A stretch of DNA of 64,000 bases from Margaritifera margaritifera (lineage: Eukaryota > Mollusca > Bivalvia > Unionida > Margaritiferidae), in assembly GCA_029931535.1 (NCBI GenBank), contig JAQPZY010001610.1, forward strand, positions 3,199,501-3,263,500, given 5' to 3'. Of the stretch, positions 1-10,689 are shown piece after piece. The notes beneath the pieces are model-generated. The model was not told the origin of the DNA. It saw only the letters and a list, made by a program, of their open reading frames with translations, and ran no database searches. Position 1 is the stretch's first letter. Each line of letters begins with the position of its first letter. The translations under genes were made by a program, and so were the position numbers.

Positions 1-19
1 CAATGGCACCAGTCCACAA

Positions 20-690
20 TTAAAACTGAAGGTATACAAGACTGGCTGTATCCATTCGAAACCTGGACGGAGTACAGACGTCATGCCAAAGAGCTGAACC
101 ATTTTCACATGGGCTGCCTGAGGAAACTGATGAAGATTAGATGGCAGATAATGTTCAAGATACTGAAATTCTCACACGAGCAGGCATTCCAAGCATCTAC
201 TTCTGATGACATCACAGATGCGATGGGCAGTCCACATCACCAGGATGTCAGACGAGCGGCGACCAAAGAAGATCTTCTACGGCGAGCTGAAAGAGGAAAA
301 GCGATAAATGGGAGGTCAGAAGATACGCTTCAAAGACTCCCTCAAGTTATCCTTAAAAGACTTCAACATTGACCCTGAGTCTTGTGTAGATCTTGCACAG
401 GATCGCTCCACCAAGCGCAGTCTCATCCATACTGGAGCTACAGATTATGAGCTGAGGAGAATCGCAGAGGCAGCGCAGACGTGTGAGCAGCGTAAATCTC
501 GGAATTGCAGAACGTCCACCGTTGATCAAACAACCCCAAGCGGCATCTCCTGTCCAGTGTGCCACAGATTAATTCAGAGCACAAATAGGCCTGATCATCC
601 ACTCACATGCTCACAGAAACCAAACCAGTTAGCGAGGTCCTGTTCAACTTCGAATTCGAAGGATGAACAGCAACAAAAAGGTTTATATGT
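20..690 (+). pseudogene. 3' end of a non-LTR retrotransposon (LINE) ORF2, C-terminal tail, broken
   Basis: Conceptual translation gives the tail seen after the reverse transcriptase of many animal LINE proteins. A stretch reading ETWTEYRRHAKELNHFH, then CLRKLMKIRWQ, is followed after a one-base slip near 152 by VQDTEILTRAGIPSIYF. Then come MRWAVHITRMSDERRPKK, GELKEEKR and, after a TAA near 304, GGQKIRFKDSLKLSLKDF. The segment 308-694 continues this frame, carries the usual ALAQDR/RSLIH-type block and ends with a CPVCHR zinc-finger-like motif near 560. The reverse transcriptase itself lies off the left edge. One stop and at least one frameshift show it is dead. The family resemblance is recognised from memory of such tails; the clade is not assigned. 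Confidence 0.8.
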
Positions 691-713
691 ATAAACCACT
701 AAATAGCAGCTCA

Positions 714-1026
714 TCTCATGTCCAATGTCAGCAGATTCCTCACCCGATGTCTAGCGTCAGCAGATTCTTCATCTGATGTCGAATGTCAGTAAATTTATTA
801 CCCGACATCCAGTGCAGCCGATTGTTGACCTGATGTCGAATGTCATTAGATTCTTCACCTGATGTCGAATGTTAGCAGATTTCTCACCCGATGCCCAGTG
901 TAGGCCGATTTTTTACCTGATGTCGAATATCAGCAAATTCTTCACAATATGTCCAATGTCAGCAGATTCTTCACCTGAAGTCTAGTGTCAGCAGATTCTT
1001 CACCTGATGTCCAATGACAGCAGAGT
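714..1026. repeat. Degenerate 29-bp minisatellite, about 11 units
   Basis: Units resemble tgatgtcgaatgtcagcaga followed by ttcttcacc, with many substitutions and some short units. The array begins directly after the 3' end of the LINE fragment, so it may have grown from that element's tail. Confidence 0.85.
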
Positions 1027-1780
1027 TCCTTTATAGTTATAATGCATACGGGTACATGATGCAGATGAAGATGAACTATGTTATTGTATCTTGGCAAGGA
1101 AGCATAGCTATTTTGTTGAGTTAAATAGCATAATTTTCGTACGTATCTTACGATTCACTGCTTATTTCAGTATCATATCAAAAGCTACAGCTAATATCGT
1201 GAGAACATTACAAGGAAAATGTTCTTTTGACAGATAAGCCTTAATTTTTTGTTCAGCCTACTTAAGTAGAAAAGTAATACATAACAATCTAACAATCACG
1301 TGACACGTTCGCAACCGCAGTGTGGAGACGGAGGCGATGTCAACAGTTTTGTTAATGTTTTTTTAGAAAGAGTTATACACTTACGCGCGGGCTTGAGATG
1401 CATGTCATGGCCTTCTTTTGATGTTTTGAAAGAAATTGTAGATTTCATGTAAGAGCGTGTTTTTTTTAAATTTATATATATTTATTTTTTTTAAAATATT
1501 TTTTTCCTGTTTTCACCGTTGTTTTCTTTCTAAATAGTGGTTTATTGTAAAGGGAAGGACAGTATGTTTACAAAGTTATGGAAATAAACGACAACTCAGT
1601 GAATGTACGATATGATGTTCTGTATTTTTTAGTTTTCATCGCTGACAGGTATACAATGTTTTACATAAATCTAATTTATCTTCTAAAGATCTTCTTCAAG
1701 AATGATTTATCAAAAATAGTATGCTCTTGGACGATTTTGGTATGAACGATTCCTTCAATTTCGGACAACATTTTCAACAG

Positions 1781-1790
<10 letters not shown>
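1027..1790. other. Gene-free AT-rich stretch
   Basis: No reading frame, RNA gene or repeat was recognised. There are T-rich runs near 1460-1510. It ends at a CAGCAACAACAACA run leading into the next microsatellite. Confidence 0.6.

Positions 1791-1861
<71 letters not shown>
1791..1861. repeat. (TA)n microsatellite
   Basis: About 35 uninterrupted TA dinucleotides, preceded by a short CAA run. Confidence 0.98.
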
Positions 1862-1864
<3 letters not shown>

Positions 1865-2024
1865 ATTTACATAAACATAAGTATATATATAAATACACTT
1901 TGAAAATAGAAAATAAATCATTTTTATAGCATTGTCTTTTGAAGCGAAAAGTTCCAGTTTATGATGTAAAAAATAAATTTATGACGTACCCATTTAATAT
2001 TACATGCTTGATTAAACGTTTGAT

Positions 2025-2370
2025 ACTGCTGTTCAATCAGTATTTTTGTATCACACACCCAGACTGGAACTACTTAGGTGTCTTCTTTTACTTCAGCGCG
2101 TTAATATTGTTTTTCGCAGTTAATCGAAGTTTTAGAAATCCAGATTCGTTTTGAATTTAATTCATACTGTAAAGCTAAAATATTCGAAAGCATAAAAGAC
2201 GAGGTATGTAATAAATACAAAACTGCAATCGTGTTTTGTTCTGAGTCCGGGGAAAGGACTCGTTTGATATGGCTTATGAATACAACTCGGTCTGAAGGCC
2301 TCCACGTATCCTTACGCCTCAAACTCGTTCTTTCCACCGACTCAGAACAAAACACGTATGTAGTTTTTGT
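2025..2370. repeat. Interspersed repeat, copy 1, with internal foldback
   Basis: Shares blocks with 6210-6545, including tttttgtatc.cacac and tggaacta followed by ataaatacaaa and cgtgttttgtt. Inside, 2230-2266 and 2320-2356 form inverted arms of 37 bp with only a few mismatches. Each arm contains CGTGTTTTGTT, and the loop is about 53 bp. It is probably a non-autonomous element; no target-site duplication was found. Short open frames here are a by-product of the palindrome. Confidence 0.7.
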
Positions 2371-2394
2371 ATTTATTATACACCTACCAATTTT

Positions 2395-3355
2395 CTACCC
2401 AAGAAAGAGCCAGAATTTTACCGTCATTTCCTACAAGTAGGAAAACGATACTATCGTTTTCCAAACCTGTATCACTATACTCTCAAACGAGGCTGAGACT
2501 ACTTTATCCTCGAGGTTTTCTGGTGACAATAGCAGCGCCCCTAGTGATGGAATGCCAACACTAGCAGTAAACAAAGCTCTCACAGCAACGTTAGTTAAGA
2601 AACCTTGCGTTATATGTAAAATTTCTGAACGGTCTAAACCATGTTTTTGTCACAAAAACAATAAAAAAGCATTTTTCCTTTATTTTGAAAAGGTAAAATA
2701 TTGCCAAAATGTTCGTCTGAAACAAAATCATATTCGGAAATCGCGTAAGAAAACATTACAGTTGTACAATACAACCCATTTACGGAAATTCATAAATGGT
2801 AACGTTAGTGAGTTTCACGCATAATTGATGAATCTGAAATTATAAATGAGTAATGTTCTTTGCAACAAATCTGTACCACCAAGTTCCAACAATTTCTCGA
2901 ATCCGGTTGTAAATAACTGTCAAAATAATGTTGTCATTTCCGTGTCAAGTTCCCATCGGAGCCTCTCGCAAGGTTCCGCCAGAAAGTTCAACCGCATTCA
3001 ACCTGGCCTCTTAAAGAAACTTCCAGTCATTCAACTGTTGAAAACTTCCGTGATGCAAAATTTCAGAACTGCACAATAACTGTAAATCACATATATGAGA
3101 TGTCTGTCCTCAAGCGTTGAATAATTCGTGTTATTGACAGTGATGGTAGTCAAACTGAGCGAGCATTGTTTCACAAACTTCATTTATAAAACTAATATTC
3201 ATGCGCATGTCAGCCTTTCAAAAAGTAATTCGGTTTATACTTTAAGATGAAGTTCGTATTATAGATGTTGAAATATTTTAGCAATTTCTTGTGTTTTCAA
3301 TTACATATAGTGATTTTATTAAATTATCTGAAAATTGAAAGGTATATAACAAAAT
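2395..3355. other. Unique AT-rich stretch with two short unrecognised open frames
   Basis: Plus-strand frames at 2552-2824 (90 aa, basic, with a CVICKISERSKPCFCH cysteine/histidine cluster) and 2846-3079 (77 aa, Ser/Asn-rich) match nothing I recognise. Neither has a convincing promoter, splice pattern or homologue. They could be chance frames or an eroded gene. Confidence 0.3.
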
Positions 3356-3358
3356 ATC

Positions 3359-3516
3359 ATTATCACAGTAATGCGATTTTGATTGCTAGATCACGTCTCG
3401 TTGTCAGCATAAAAATCGGGATCATGACTCGACGCTTCGCGTCTCGTAATGATCCGGATTTTCTAATGCTGACAACTCGACGTGATCTAGCAATCAAGAT
3501 CGCGGTACTGTGATAA
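3359..3516. repeat. 158-bp near-perfect hairpin (foldback element or MITE)
   Basis: The left arm from 3359 (ATTATCACAGTA, then GATTGCTAGATCACGTC, TTGTCAGCAT, GACGC) pairs with the right arm ending at 3516. The turn is a TTC at 3436-3438. Arms are about 78 bp with scattered mismatches and extend almost to the centre, so the whole unit is one palindrome. There is no coding capacity. The outer tips ATTATCACAGTA / TACTGTGATAAT may be the termini of a foldback MITE. Confidence 0.85.
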
Positions 3517-3519
3517 TAC

Positions 3520-4105
3520 TATATATGTATCATCTAAAACATTTCCTCAGTGTGGTTTTAATTGGGAGCATTTACTGTGTACAATGACAGTTACTCTTAG
3601 AACTAGAAACAATTAACCACCTTTCTTTGCATGATTTCTGATGTCCGAACTACTAGTCGGCACAAGAATTTTTATTGCTATCTATATCTACACCACTATA
3701 TGCAATTTTGAGCATGCCATCCGAATCTGGAACTCTAATTTATTTATAGATGCAACTTGTCCATTTGTGCAGCCGCAAAACATGTTGTGAAACAAAGATT
3801 TAATGCCTCAATATGAATATGCTCAATCATCTAAATTAAAGAACACCCACGAATAGTGCAAACATTCAAATCATATGTGAAGTCATAAAAGCTAGTTACA
3901 TGAGAGAGTTGCAAAACAAAGAAAAATGAACAGACTTGGCATACAGAAATTGTTTGCATATACGATTTTAAATAATGTTATGCCTTTTCTATTCTGCTTC
4001 TTTTTTTCTTTTGTATGTAATTCTAATTTTGAAGTTGATTTCTCCACATGTTCTTACACAGTATGAAAACTGTAATGTAATATATAATTATTTGACATAT
4101 ATTTT
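3520..4105. other. Gene-free AT-rich stretch
   Basis: No feature could be supported on either strand. Confidence 0.6.
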
Positions 4106-4109
4106 GTAA

Positions 4110-4190
4110 ATACGTTACATAATGGTATAAACGTTACATAATGGTATAAACGTTACATACTGGTATAAACGTTACATAATGGTATAAACT
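4110..4190. repeat. 19-bp tandem repeat, about four units
   Basis: Repeats of ACGTTACATAATGGTATAA, nearly identical, in otherwise unique AT-rich sequence. The rest of 4191-4690 holds nothing recognisable. Confidence 0.95.
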
Positions 4191-4694
4191 GCGGAAAGTG
4201 ACAATAATAATAATCTGACCCATTCAAATAGTGACAATTTTATATTATTTATTGGAATGTGGTCTTTTTTTCCCTGACCCAGGTAAATTTAAAATATCTA
4301 TTTCACTTGTCTGCTCCCGTACTTTGTTTTTATTTTTTCATAGTCTTCTTTAACTGGTGAAGATATTAATTTTTGTAATTTATTTCATCGGTAACTACTT
4401 AATATATCAACCGTAGGACATATTTTACGTGCAGGTTTGTTTTCTGGTGTTTTACTTACTTATATATCATATAAAAGCATCAATGTGGCAATAAGTAGGA
4501 GAATTTTGATTTAACTGTTTGAATATGTTCGAGAATTTTGTCATAGAAAGATGAATGGGAAAAATAAACTCTAAATAAGTCGGTTAAAATTAAAAAAAAT
4601 TTTAATCCACACAATAACTGACACCATAGCAAAGATTGTAACTGACACCATTGCAAAGATTTAGGACTGAGAAGAGAAATTCATTTTCTTGTTC

Positions 4695-4703
4695 AAATCG
4701 GAC
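4695..4703. repeat. Left 9-bp target-site duplication of the MULE
   Basis: AAATCGGAC immediately before the left terminal inverted repeat, identical to 6021-6029. Confidence 0.92.
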
Positions 4704-4966
4704 GGCACCCCGACAAAAGCGCGCCTACAAAAGCGCACAAAGACAAAAGCGTGCAGGACAAAAGCGCGCCGACATAATCGCGCAAAGACGAAAGCCTACA
4801 ACAATTACCATTTTGTGTCTATAGTAAAGAAACTAACAAATACAGCATTAAAGATCATTAAGCATCGTTTATTAATTAATATCTCAATATGGCCTTAAAG
4901 ATCAAATAACATCGTCTATTCATTAATATCTCAATATGCAAAACGTTCAATGACTACCAGTGTCTT

Positions 4967-5683
4967 CTACAGTGCGACGTTATGCGCGATTCCGCGCAGA
5001 TAGTCCATTGTTGACACATTGCCGTATGTCAGAATTAAAGCATGCAGGCGCCGATTTAGTTGAACATATTTCGACTTCGACGCTTCGGGATGTCTAAAAC
5101 TGGATTGATAGCGTTCGATCTGCAGCCCCACGTGATCTTGCTCCTTGCGGAAATGGTTGATCAACTTGTAGACCGACGGATGATGACACTCGACTGTTTG
5201 CTGGAATGACCGATGCCAAGCCTCCACTGAATTGTTGGTACGTGGCAAATTGTCGTTCACGCGATCACGCATGTTCGACAAGTCGATCGGAAATCTCGGA
5301 TGTGCTCGACCGCGTCTTCGCTGTCTTCCAACGTACGCGTCTTCCCAATAATCGGTTATCGGTGCTAATTGTGGAGGACAGGATGCAACCAATTCGTCAA
5401 ACGCTACCGGTGTGGTAGCAACTGGAACGAAGCAGAGAGCTAGCATCATTTTGACGTGCATGCGCAAGTTTTCATCATTACGATACGAATCTGCTAAATT
5501 AAATTCTTGCACTTTGCACCAAAGACACTGGCCTAGATGGAAAAAACATCCAACTATCCGGGCTCCTGGGAAGACGGCTATGCACGCGTTTTGACTAGCT
5601 TTCTCAAAATCTGTCATAATACTCGCCGGCTGCAAGGATATACGAAGTTCCTGGAGTGGGAGCCTGATTATGCTCCGAAACAA
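4967..5683 (-). pseudogene. MULE transposase, C-terminal half (N-terminal catalytic part deleted)
   Basis: An open frame of 238 codons whose authentic part starts near 5628 with the PASIMTDFEKASQNA block. TDFE at 5603-5614 fits the second Asp of the DDE triad in MULE transposases. It is followed by GCFFHLGQCLW (the C..H block) and, near 5220-5240, NNSVEAWH, which fits the catalytic Glu block. The C-terminus KYVQLNRRL ... DYLRGIAHN is shared with the relic at 21987-22103. The first ~20 residues from the Met are out of register with the family. The upstream DGTF-type first Asp is absent, so this copy should be inactive. Mobilisation in trans remains possible because the termini are intact. Confidence 0.88.
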
Positions 5684-5812
5684 CAGTTACTGCATCTGTT
5701 GCATCAAATTTCAGACTACTTTCACAGTCTTTTTTCACGCATCTCCATGACGTACTCCTATCCGAATGAATACGATCTTTACGAAGCCGATAGCCATCAC
5801 GTAAAATGTGTT
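5620..5812 (-). pseudogene. FLYWCH-type zinc finger of the MULE protein (fragment)
   Basis: The minus-strand frame reads DGYRLRKDRIHSDRS, then WRCVKKDCESSLKF and, about 15 residues on, SEHNQAPTPG. This follows the FLYWCH pattern (G-Y-x-Y/L-R, W-x-C, C, H-N-x). Such fingers sit at the N-terminus of many animal MULE transposases and are thought to bind DNA. The frame stops at a TGA just past the join with the transposase part, in a different register. An internal deletion therefore fused finger and C-terminal half out of frame. The start codon lies in the region 5815-5960 and is not certain. Confidence 0.72.
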
Positions 5813-6020
5813 CTTTCTATAACTGCAAATGTTTGGGCCTAAATATATGTGTGTGCTATTTATACAGTTTCAGGTAAGCAAGTAGCTTTGAAGAATGACC
5901 TTCAAATAATATTTGGAACTTAGAAATTATGTTACTATTCATGTCTACATCTACTATTCATGTTTTGAATGCGCGCTTTTGTCGGCGCGCTTTTGTCCTG
6001 CGCGCTTTTGTCGGGACACC

Positions 6021-6029
6021 AAATCGGAC
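6021..6029. repeat. Right 9-bp target-site duplication of the MULE
   Basis: AAATCGGAC immediately after the right terminal inverted repeat. It matches the left copy exactly. Confidence 0.92.
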
Positions 6030-6209
6030 CTAGTCACCTACTTTTGTCTCGACTTACGCCTGACGTATGTTGATCCTTGCGTATTAGATATCGGAACAAT
6101 TGGAAATAAATGAACGGGATGATATGCAGCACGCGCAGCCTTGAACACAATTCAACATTTACCTTTATTAAATACCTATTTAATCTTATATTACTGATTT
6201 AGCGTTTGA

Positions 6210-6545
6210 AAGGGATGTTCAGTAAGTATTTTTGTATCGCACACTAGATTGGAACTATTTTGGTGTTTTCACTGACGTCCGTCTGTTGATATTCTTAGTT
6301 GAACCGAATCAAACTTTTGTAGATTCCAATCTCCTTTGAATTCCATTTACACTATATGCGAACAATATTTGGAAAGCGTAAAGAGAGGGTTTTGTGATAA
6401 ATACAAAGCCACATTCGTGTTTTGTTCCGAGTCAGAAGAAAGAACTCGTTTGATATGGCGTATGAATATGTCTTGTGTTCGTAAGCCAAATCAAACTCCT
6501 TCTTTCCGCCGATTCGAAACAAAACACGTATGTAGTTTTGTGTAT
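6210..6545. repeat. Interspersed repeat, copy 2, with internal foldback
   Basis: Diverged second copy of the element at 2025-2370, in the same orientation. Inverted arms lie at 6416-6452 and 6492-6528, each with CGTGTTTTGTT, and the loop is shorter (about 39 bp). The short ORF at 6336-6551 is the palindrome read through. Confidence 0.7.
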
Positions 6546-6549
6546 GTAT

Positions 6550-6720
6550 AATGCACGTAATATGTGTAATGTTTAGTGCACGTAATATGTGTAATGTTTA
6601 GTGCACGTAATATGTGTAATGTCATGTTACGTAATATGTGTAATGTCACGTAATATGTGTAATGTCATGTCACATAATATGTGTAATGTCATGTCACGTA
6701 ATATGTGTAATGTCATCACA
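6550..6720. repeat. Tandem ATATGTGTAATGT-type repeat
   Basis: About seven units of roughly 20-28 bp built from CACGTAATATGTGTAATGT with ATGT spacers. It abuts the foldback repeat copy 2. Confidence 0.9.
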
Positions 6721-6724
6721 ATTA

Positions 6725-7236
6725 GTTGGGGGAATTTAAATGATGGTTTTGTTCTGTACACCTGTGGTTTAATATCCATCAAAATTATGTTCCAGTTAAG
6801 TTATATAATCTATTTATTGCCTTTGATTACAGGTAACTCCGATACCGTTTGTTTTCAACGTTACATGGGCTGTTTTATTTCTTTCTCTCCTACTGCGCCC
6901 GACAATTAACATCAGGCCTACATTGGACAAATATAGATTTAATTTATCATACCTTGCCAACATCAGAACTTTCCTGCAGTGTACTTTATTATGCGTGTAA
7001 TTAACATAAGCCCACGTCTTTCTATGATGTGTCAATAGGTAGATCGTTTTTAATAAAAATTCAATAAAAATACGCAAACAGTCCCTTTAAAGTATATCAA
7101 TAAATTGGACTATATTTAAAAGGTTTTGTCATCTTTTAAATCGTGCAAAAATATTTCTACGATAATGACAAAACAATAAGGATACATGCCATATGACCAT
7201 AAATAAACAATATCATCTTATTTCTGCTGTAATTAA
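6725..7236. other. Gene-free AT-rich stretch
   Basis: Only short unrecognised frames, such as minus 6814-7077. No supported feature. Confidence 0.5.
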
Positions 7237-7258
7237 ATGGCTGTGTGTGTGTGTATGG

Positions 7259-7320
<62 letters not shown>
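7237..7320. repeat. (GT)n microsatellite
   Basis: Short GT tracts with one interruption (ATGGCTCT), then about 30 pure GT dinucleotides. Cys/Val and Thr/His open frames over it are artefacts. Confidence 0.97.
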
Positions 7321-7322
<2 letters not shown>

Positions 7323-8130
7323 CTACAGTTGTATGGTCTTATTCTCTCGAAATATGTTAGACAGGGCCAAAGCAAAATGGCTGCAGACATATTTGTCACT
7401 TCCGTTTGAAAGTGAACATCACCGATCGAAGGTTCTACCTTTGGGTGTATGTTGCTTAAGACTATAAATTATTGTGTGTTTTATCTTTGATACCGACTTT
7501 CAATTGCCTACATAAGTTAATTCCGAAGGGCCATATTCGGACGAATCTTTGTTCGAATGTAGTCACAACTGCAAGTTATCAGATCGTTTTTTTTCCGTTC
7601 AAACAGGGAATAGTATTAAGGTCGAATCTTTTACAGGTTCTCCGAAGAGACTTACATGCTCCCTTGAAAGACTTACTCCAAGTTGCATACTTTCTCTTTG
7701 TTCAGTGGAAAGTGCTTCTTTATAACAAAATTACAATTTTAATATAACAGGATGGAAATTTAGTATCGGCGTGGTGAGCTAAAGATAATTTGCAGAAGTG
7801 ATTATTGTGAGAACTTTTTCACCCTCATATTGGTTGTATGACGTTTCAATTAGATGAGAAGATCTTATGTTTATGTGATTGTTTGTATCATAGGTTTGAT
7901 TATTGTTAATTCAAACTTCACTCAGATTTTTAAAAACATATTTTATATAAAAATGACTGGATGTCCTTCCATGGAAACAATCAGGAATTCGTTGGCAAAG
8001 GCCCAGCAAGTGTTAAAGTACAAGCCTTGTTCAGAAAAATTTTGATGAAATTTTCTTCTATTTGACGCTCGTCCAAAAGGTTTTGAAAATACATATATTG
8101 TATATTATACGTATCATTTCTGTCAAATTC
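7321..8130. other. Unique stretch without recognised gene
   Basis: Plus-strand frames at 7472-7747 (91 aa) and 7854-8045 (63 aa) match nothing known to me. Near 7374 is CAAAATGGCTGC, a YY1-like or start-codon-like context, but its frame closes after about ten codons. Confidence 0.4.
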
Positions 8131-8134
8131 AAAA

Positions 8135-8770
8135 TCCTTGTCATTTATACCAGCAGAGAAAAGCAGGAAAGCTTTGTTATTTAGACTCCTTGTCTTTTAT
8201 ACCAGCAGATAATCTATGTCTTTGTTATTCAGACACCTTGTCCTTTTTACCAGAAGGAAAACTGTTATTTAGACACAGTGTCCTTTATACCAGCAGGGAA
8301 GCTTTGTTATTATACTAGCAGGAAAGCTTTGTTATTTAGACACAGTGTCCTTAATACCAGCAGGAAAGCTTTGTTATTTAGACACAGTGTCCTTTATACC
8401 AGCATGAAAGCTTTTGTTATTTAGACACAGTGTCCTTATACCTGCAGAAAAGCTTTATTATTCAGACACATTTTCCTTTATATCAGCAGCAACGCTTTGT
8501 TATTCAGACACCTTGTCATTTTATACCAGCAAGAAAGGTTTGTAATTTAGAGACCGTGTCCTTTATACATGCAGGGAAGCTTATTATTCAGACATCTTGT
8601 TCTTTATATCTGCATGAAAGCTCTGCTATTCAGACACCATGTCCTTTATGCCAGCAGGGAAGCTTTGTTATTTAGACACCGTGTCCTTTATACATGCAGG
8701 GACGTTTTCTTTTTTAGACATCGTGTCCTTTATACCAGCTTGAAACCTTTGTTATTCAGATGCCTTTCTC
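8135..8770. repeat. 42-bp minisatellite, about 15 units
   Basis: Units contain TTTGTTATTTAGACAC, AGTGTCC, TTTATACCAGCAGGGAAGC. Length varies slightly and one short unit occurs near 8310. The frames at 8430-8675 and 8569-8799 arise only from the periodicity. Confidence 0.95.
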
Positions 8771-9704
8771 CATGGATGAGAATCGTGCATGCAAAGTAGT
8801 GCGGTTGATCTTCGTTTTCCTTATATTTTATGAGAAGGATATTTACATATTCGTGGTTTCGCTTGTCGGTCACATTAGTTTTCTACATAATTTATTTACT
8901 AAGTAGTCCTTTTATCATTATGATCACTATCATCATCGTCGGCATCGTTGTCGTCATTGTTGTATTGTTTTTCTTCTTTTTTTCCTCCTGTTTTTCCGCC
9001 TCTCATTCTTCTGTTTTGTATGACTTTTTCATTATTAATTAAAACTTGAAGTACAGAATGTTTACAATTATAAGCGAGTTCTTTTAATGTCCTACTCTAA
9101 AGATGTAGGCAAGTGTTATTTTGATGTTAATCTCCTTTTAAGAGACTTCTAAAACTCCACGGTCCGATTCCCTGAAAAAAGACTGTTTTGAACAATATTA
9201 ACTTACCTTATTGCGGGTTTTCCCAAATAAATCTGTTCTGATGTTTGGAATATTTTTTTTAAAAGAAAAGTTACAAAAGTTCAGAGCCATGTAAAATACA
9301 AAAAATAAAACGTTTTAACGCCTTCAGGTTTTGTTGCCATAGAAATATTATTTCAGGACAAGGTTTGTCTTCAGCTGAATTACGTAGTTACTCTCAGTCG
9401 ATGCCATTTATTTATAATGCTTAATTGAGTCCTAAAAGCCCATTAATACTTATCACTCCTTGAATCTTAATTGTTTCACATCATGGACCCAGGTAAACGA
9501 GATTTAGTAAGTAAAATATGCAAATTGTTATTTTAATCAAAGAACATATCATGAATTATTCCTGTTGATTACATGAGCAATGAGTCCCCATCAGTAAAAA
9601 CAATTTGTTTATTCGCGTACATTATCATTTAGATTCAATCTGTTTATTCAACGAGTAGATTGTCCTATTATCCTACTGGTATAATACCTAAAGCATTAAT
9701 GTCA

Positions 9705-9707
<3 letters not shown>
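8771..9707. other. Gene-free stretch
   Basis: An ATC/GTC-rich segment lies at 8918-8970. Otherwise there are only AT-rich unique bases and no supported gene. Confidence 0.55.
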
Positions 9708-9747
<40 letters not shown>

Positions 9748-9900
9748 CAATTACATTAAATCAAGCATGTCTAGACTAGAACCGTATGACGGCTTCTCTC
9801 TGATGCGCATATAAATATATCCGCATCCAGCCAGAGACAATCACCTACAGGAATGCACAAATAGCAAAGTAGACAAATGTAATAAACATAAATAAAAACA
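9708..9900 (-). mobile_element. Possible retroposon 3' end: poly(T) tract on the plus strand
   Basis: A run of about 37 T (9709-9745) is followed by sequence of more balanced composition (for example GTATGACGGC and GATGCGCATA). This is the layout expected for a minus-strand retroposon ending in poly(A). No coding or tRNA-like motif was seen and no target duplication was identified, so it may be a simple homopolymer. Confidence 0.3.
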
Positions 9901-10018
9901 AGAAAATTTAATTACTTCTCTTCTGTAAATATTGCTATATTATGTAAGTTCTAAAGTAAATCATGATATTGTGTAAGGCCATTTTATTTATTTATTTTTT
10001 GCATGAACTCGGCATAAC

Positions 10019-10020
<2 letters not shown>

Positions 10021-10095
<75 letters not shown>
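10021..10095. repeat. (TA)n microsatellite
   Basis: About 36 TA dinucleotides, ending in TATGTATATAA. Confidence 0.98.
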
Positions 10096-10102
<7 letters not shown>

Positions 10103-10680
10103 ACGACAAAGGATCTAACACGGGTCTAAAATGGGGTAAAGCGGGTACTTACGTTTCTGGAGCGTTGACTCGGTTGAAATTCCGACAATATCATTATACG
10201 GGCGTTCGTTGTGTAGTAAAGTGAGTGATCTTTACAACGAGTTATAGTTTTTGTCTAGGCGACAAATCTGTGTGAAATTACAGACCTCGATTTTGTCTTT
10301 ACAGAGCTGCTACTCACGGAAGTAGACCAGTAGACCACCGGTTTAACGTCAACAGTGTAGTTATTTTCAATGCGAAGTTCACACTTTGGATTTTCCACTC
10401 CAATATTTGATCAAAGTCACGTCTTTAACGTCTAAGTAAATGTCCATGACAGTCTGTAACCCCTAATGCGGCAGCTGCGGATGAAAAACACGAATTAAAG
10501 GTCAAGTTCAATGTATATAAAATTTGTATTGTATGAGCTCGTTGGATTGTAAATATTTTATTTTTTCATGATATGGTGTGATTCATTGAACGATATAGCC
10601 AGTGCAGCATGTCCTATTACACAGCACTTTTCCCATGACTGAATTGGGAGGTTTGAGACAATCTTTAATCGCACTCTTTC
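10096..10680. other. Unique stretch, no recognised gene
   Basis: Composition is slightly less AT-rich than the surroundings, but no long open frame or motif is recognisable on either strand. Confidence 0.5.
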
Positions 10681-10689
10681 ATTGCTATA

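Larger units (their letters stand above)
4704..6020 (-). mobile_element. Internally deleted Mutator-like (MULE) DNA transposon with intact termini
   Basis: The left end begins GGCACCCCGACAAAAGCGCGC and the right end, reverse-complemented, begins GGTGTCCCGACAAAAGCGCGC. These are terminal inverted repeats of 21 bp with 3 mismatches. Inside each terminus the core GACAAAAGCGCGC recurs in degenerate form, about five times at the left and three at the right, as subterminal repeats. The 9 bp AAATCGGAC flanks both ends (4695-4703 and 6021-6029), the duplication size expected for MULEs. The minus-strand interior codes for a FLYWCH-like zinc finger and the C-terminal half of a MULE transposase. The 1,317-bp length and missing first catalytic Asp indicate a deletion derivative. 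Perfect duplication and well-matched ends suggest a fairly recent insertion. Confidence 0.93.

Noticed and set aside
5206..5842. Plus-strand frames of 60-101 codons
   Set aside because: They are antisense shadows of the MULE transposase and FLYWCH region.
7374..7420. ATGGCTGC start-like context as a gene start
   Set aside because: The frame ends after about ten codons and no splice donor in a good context follows.
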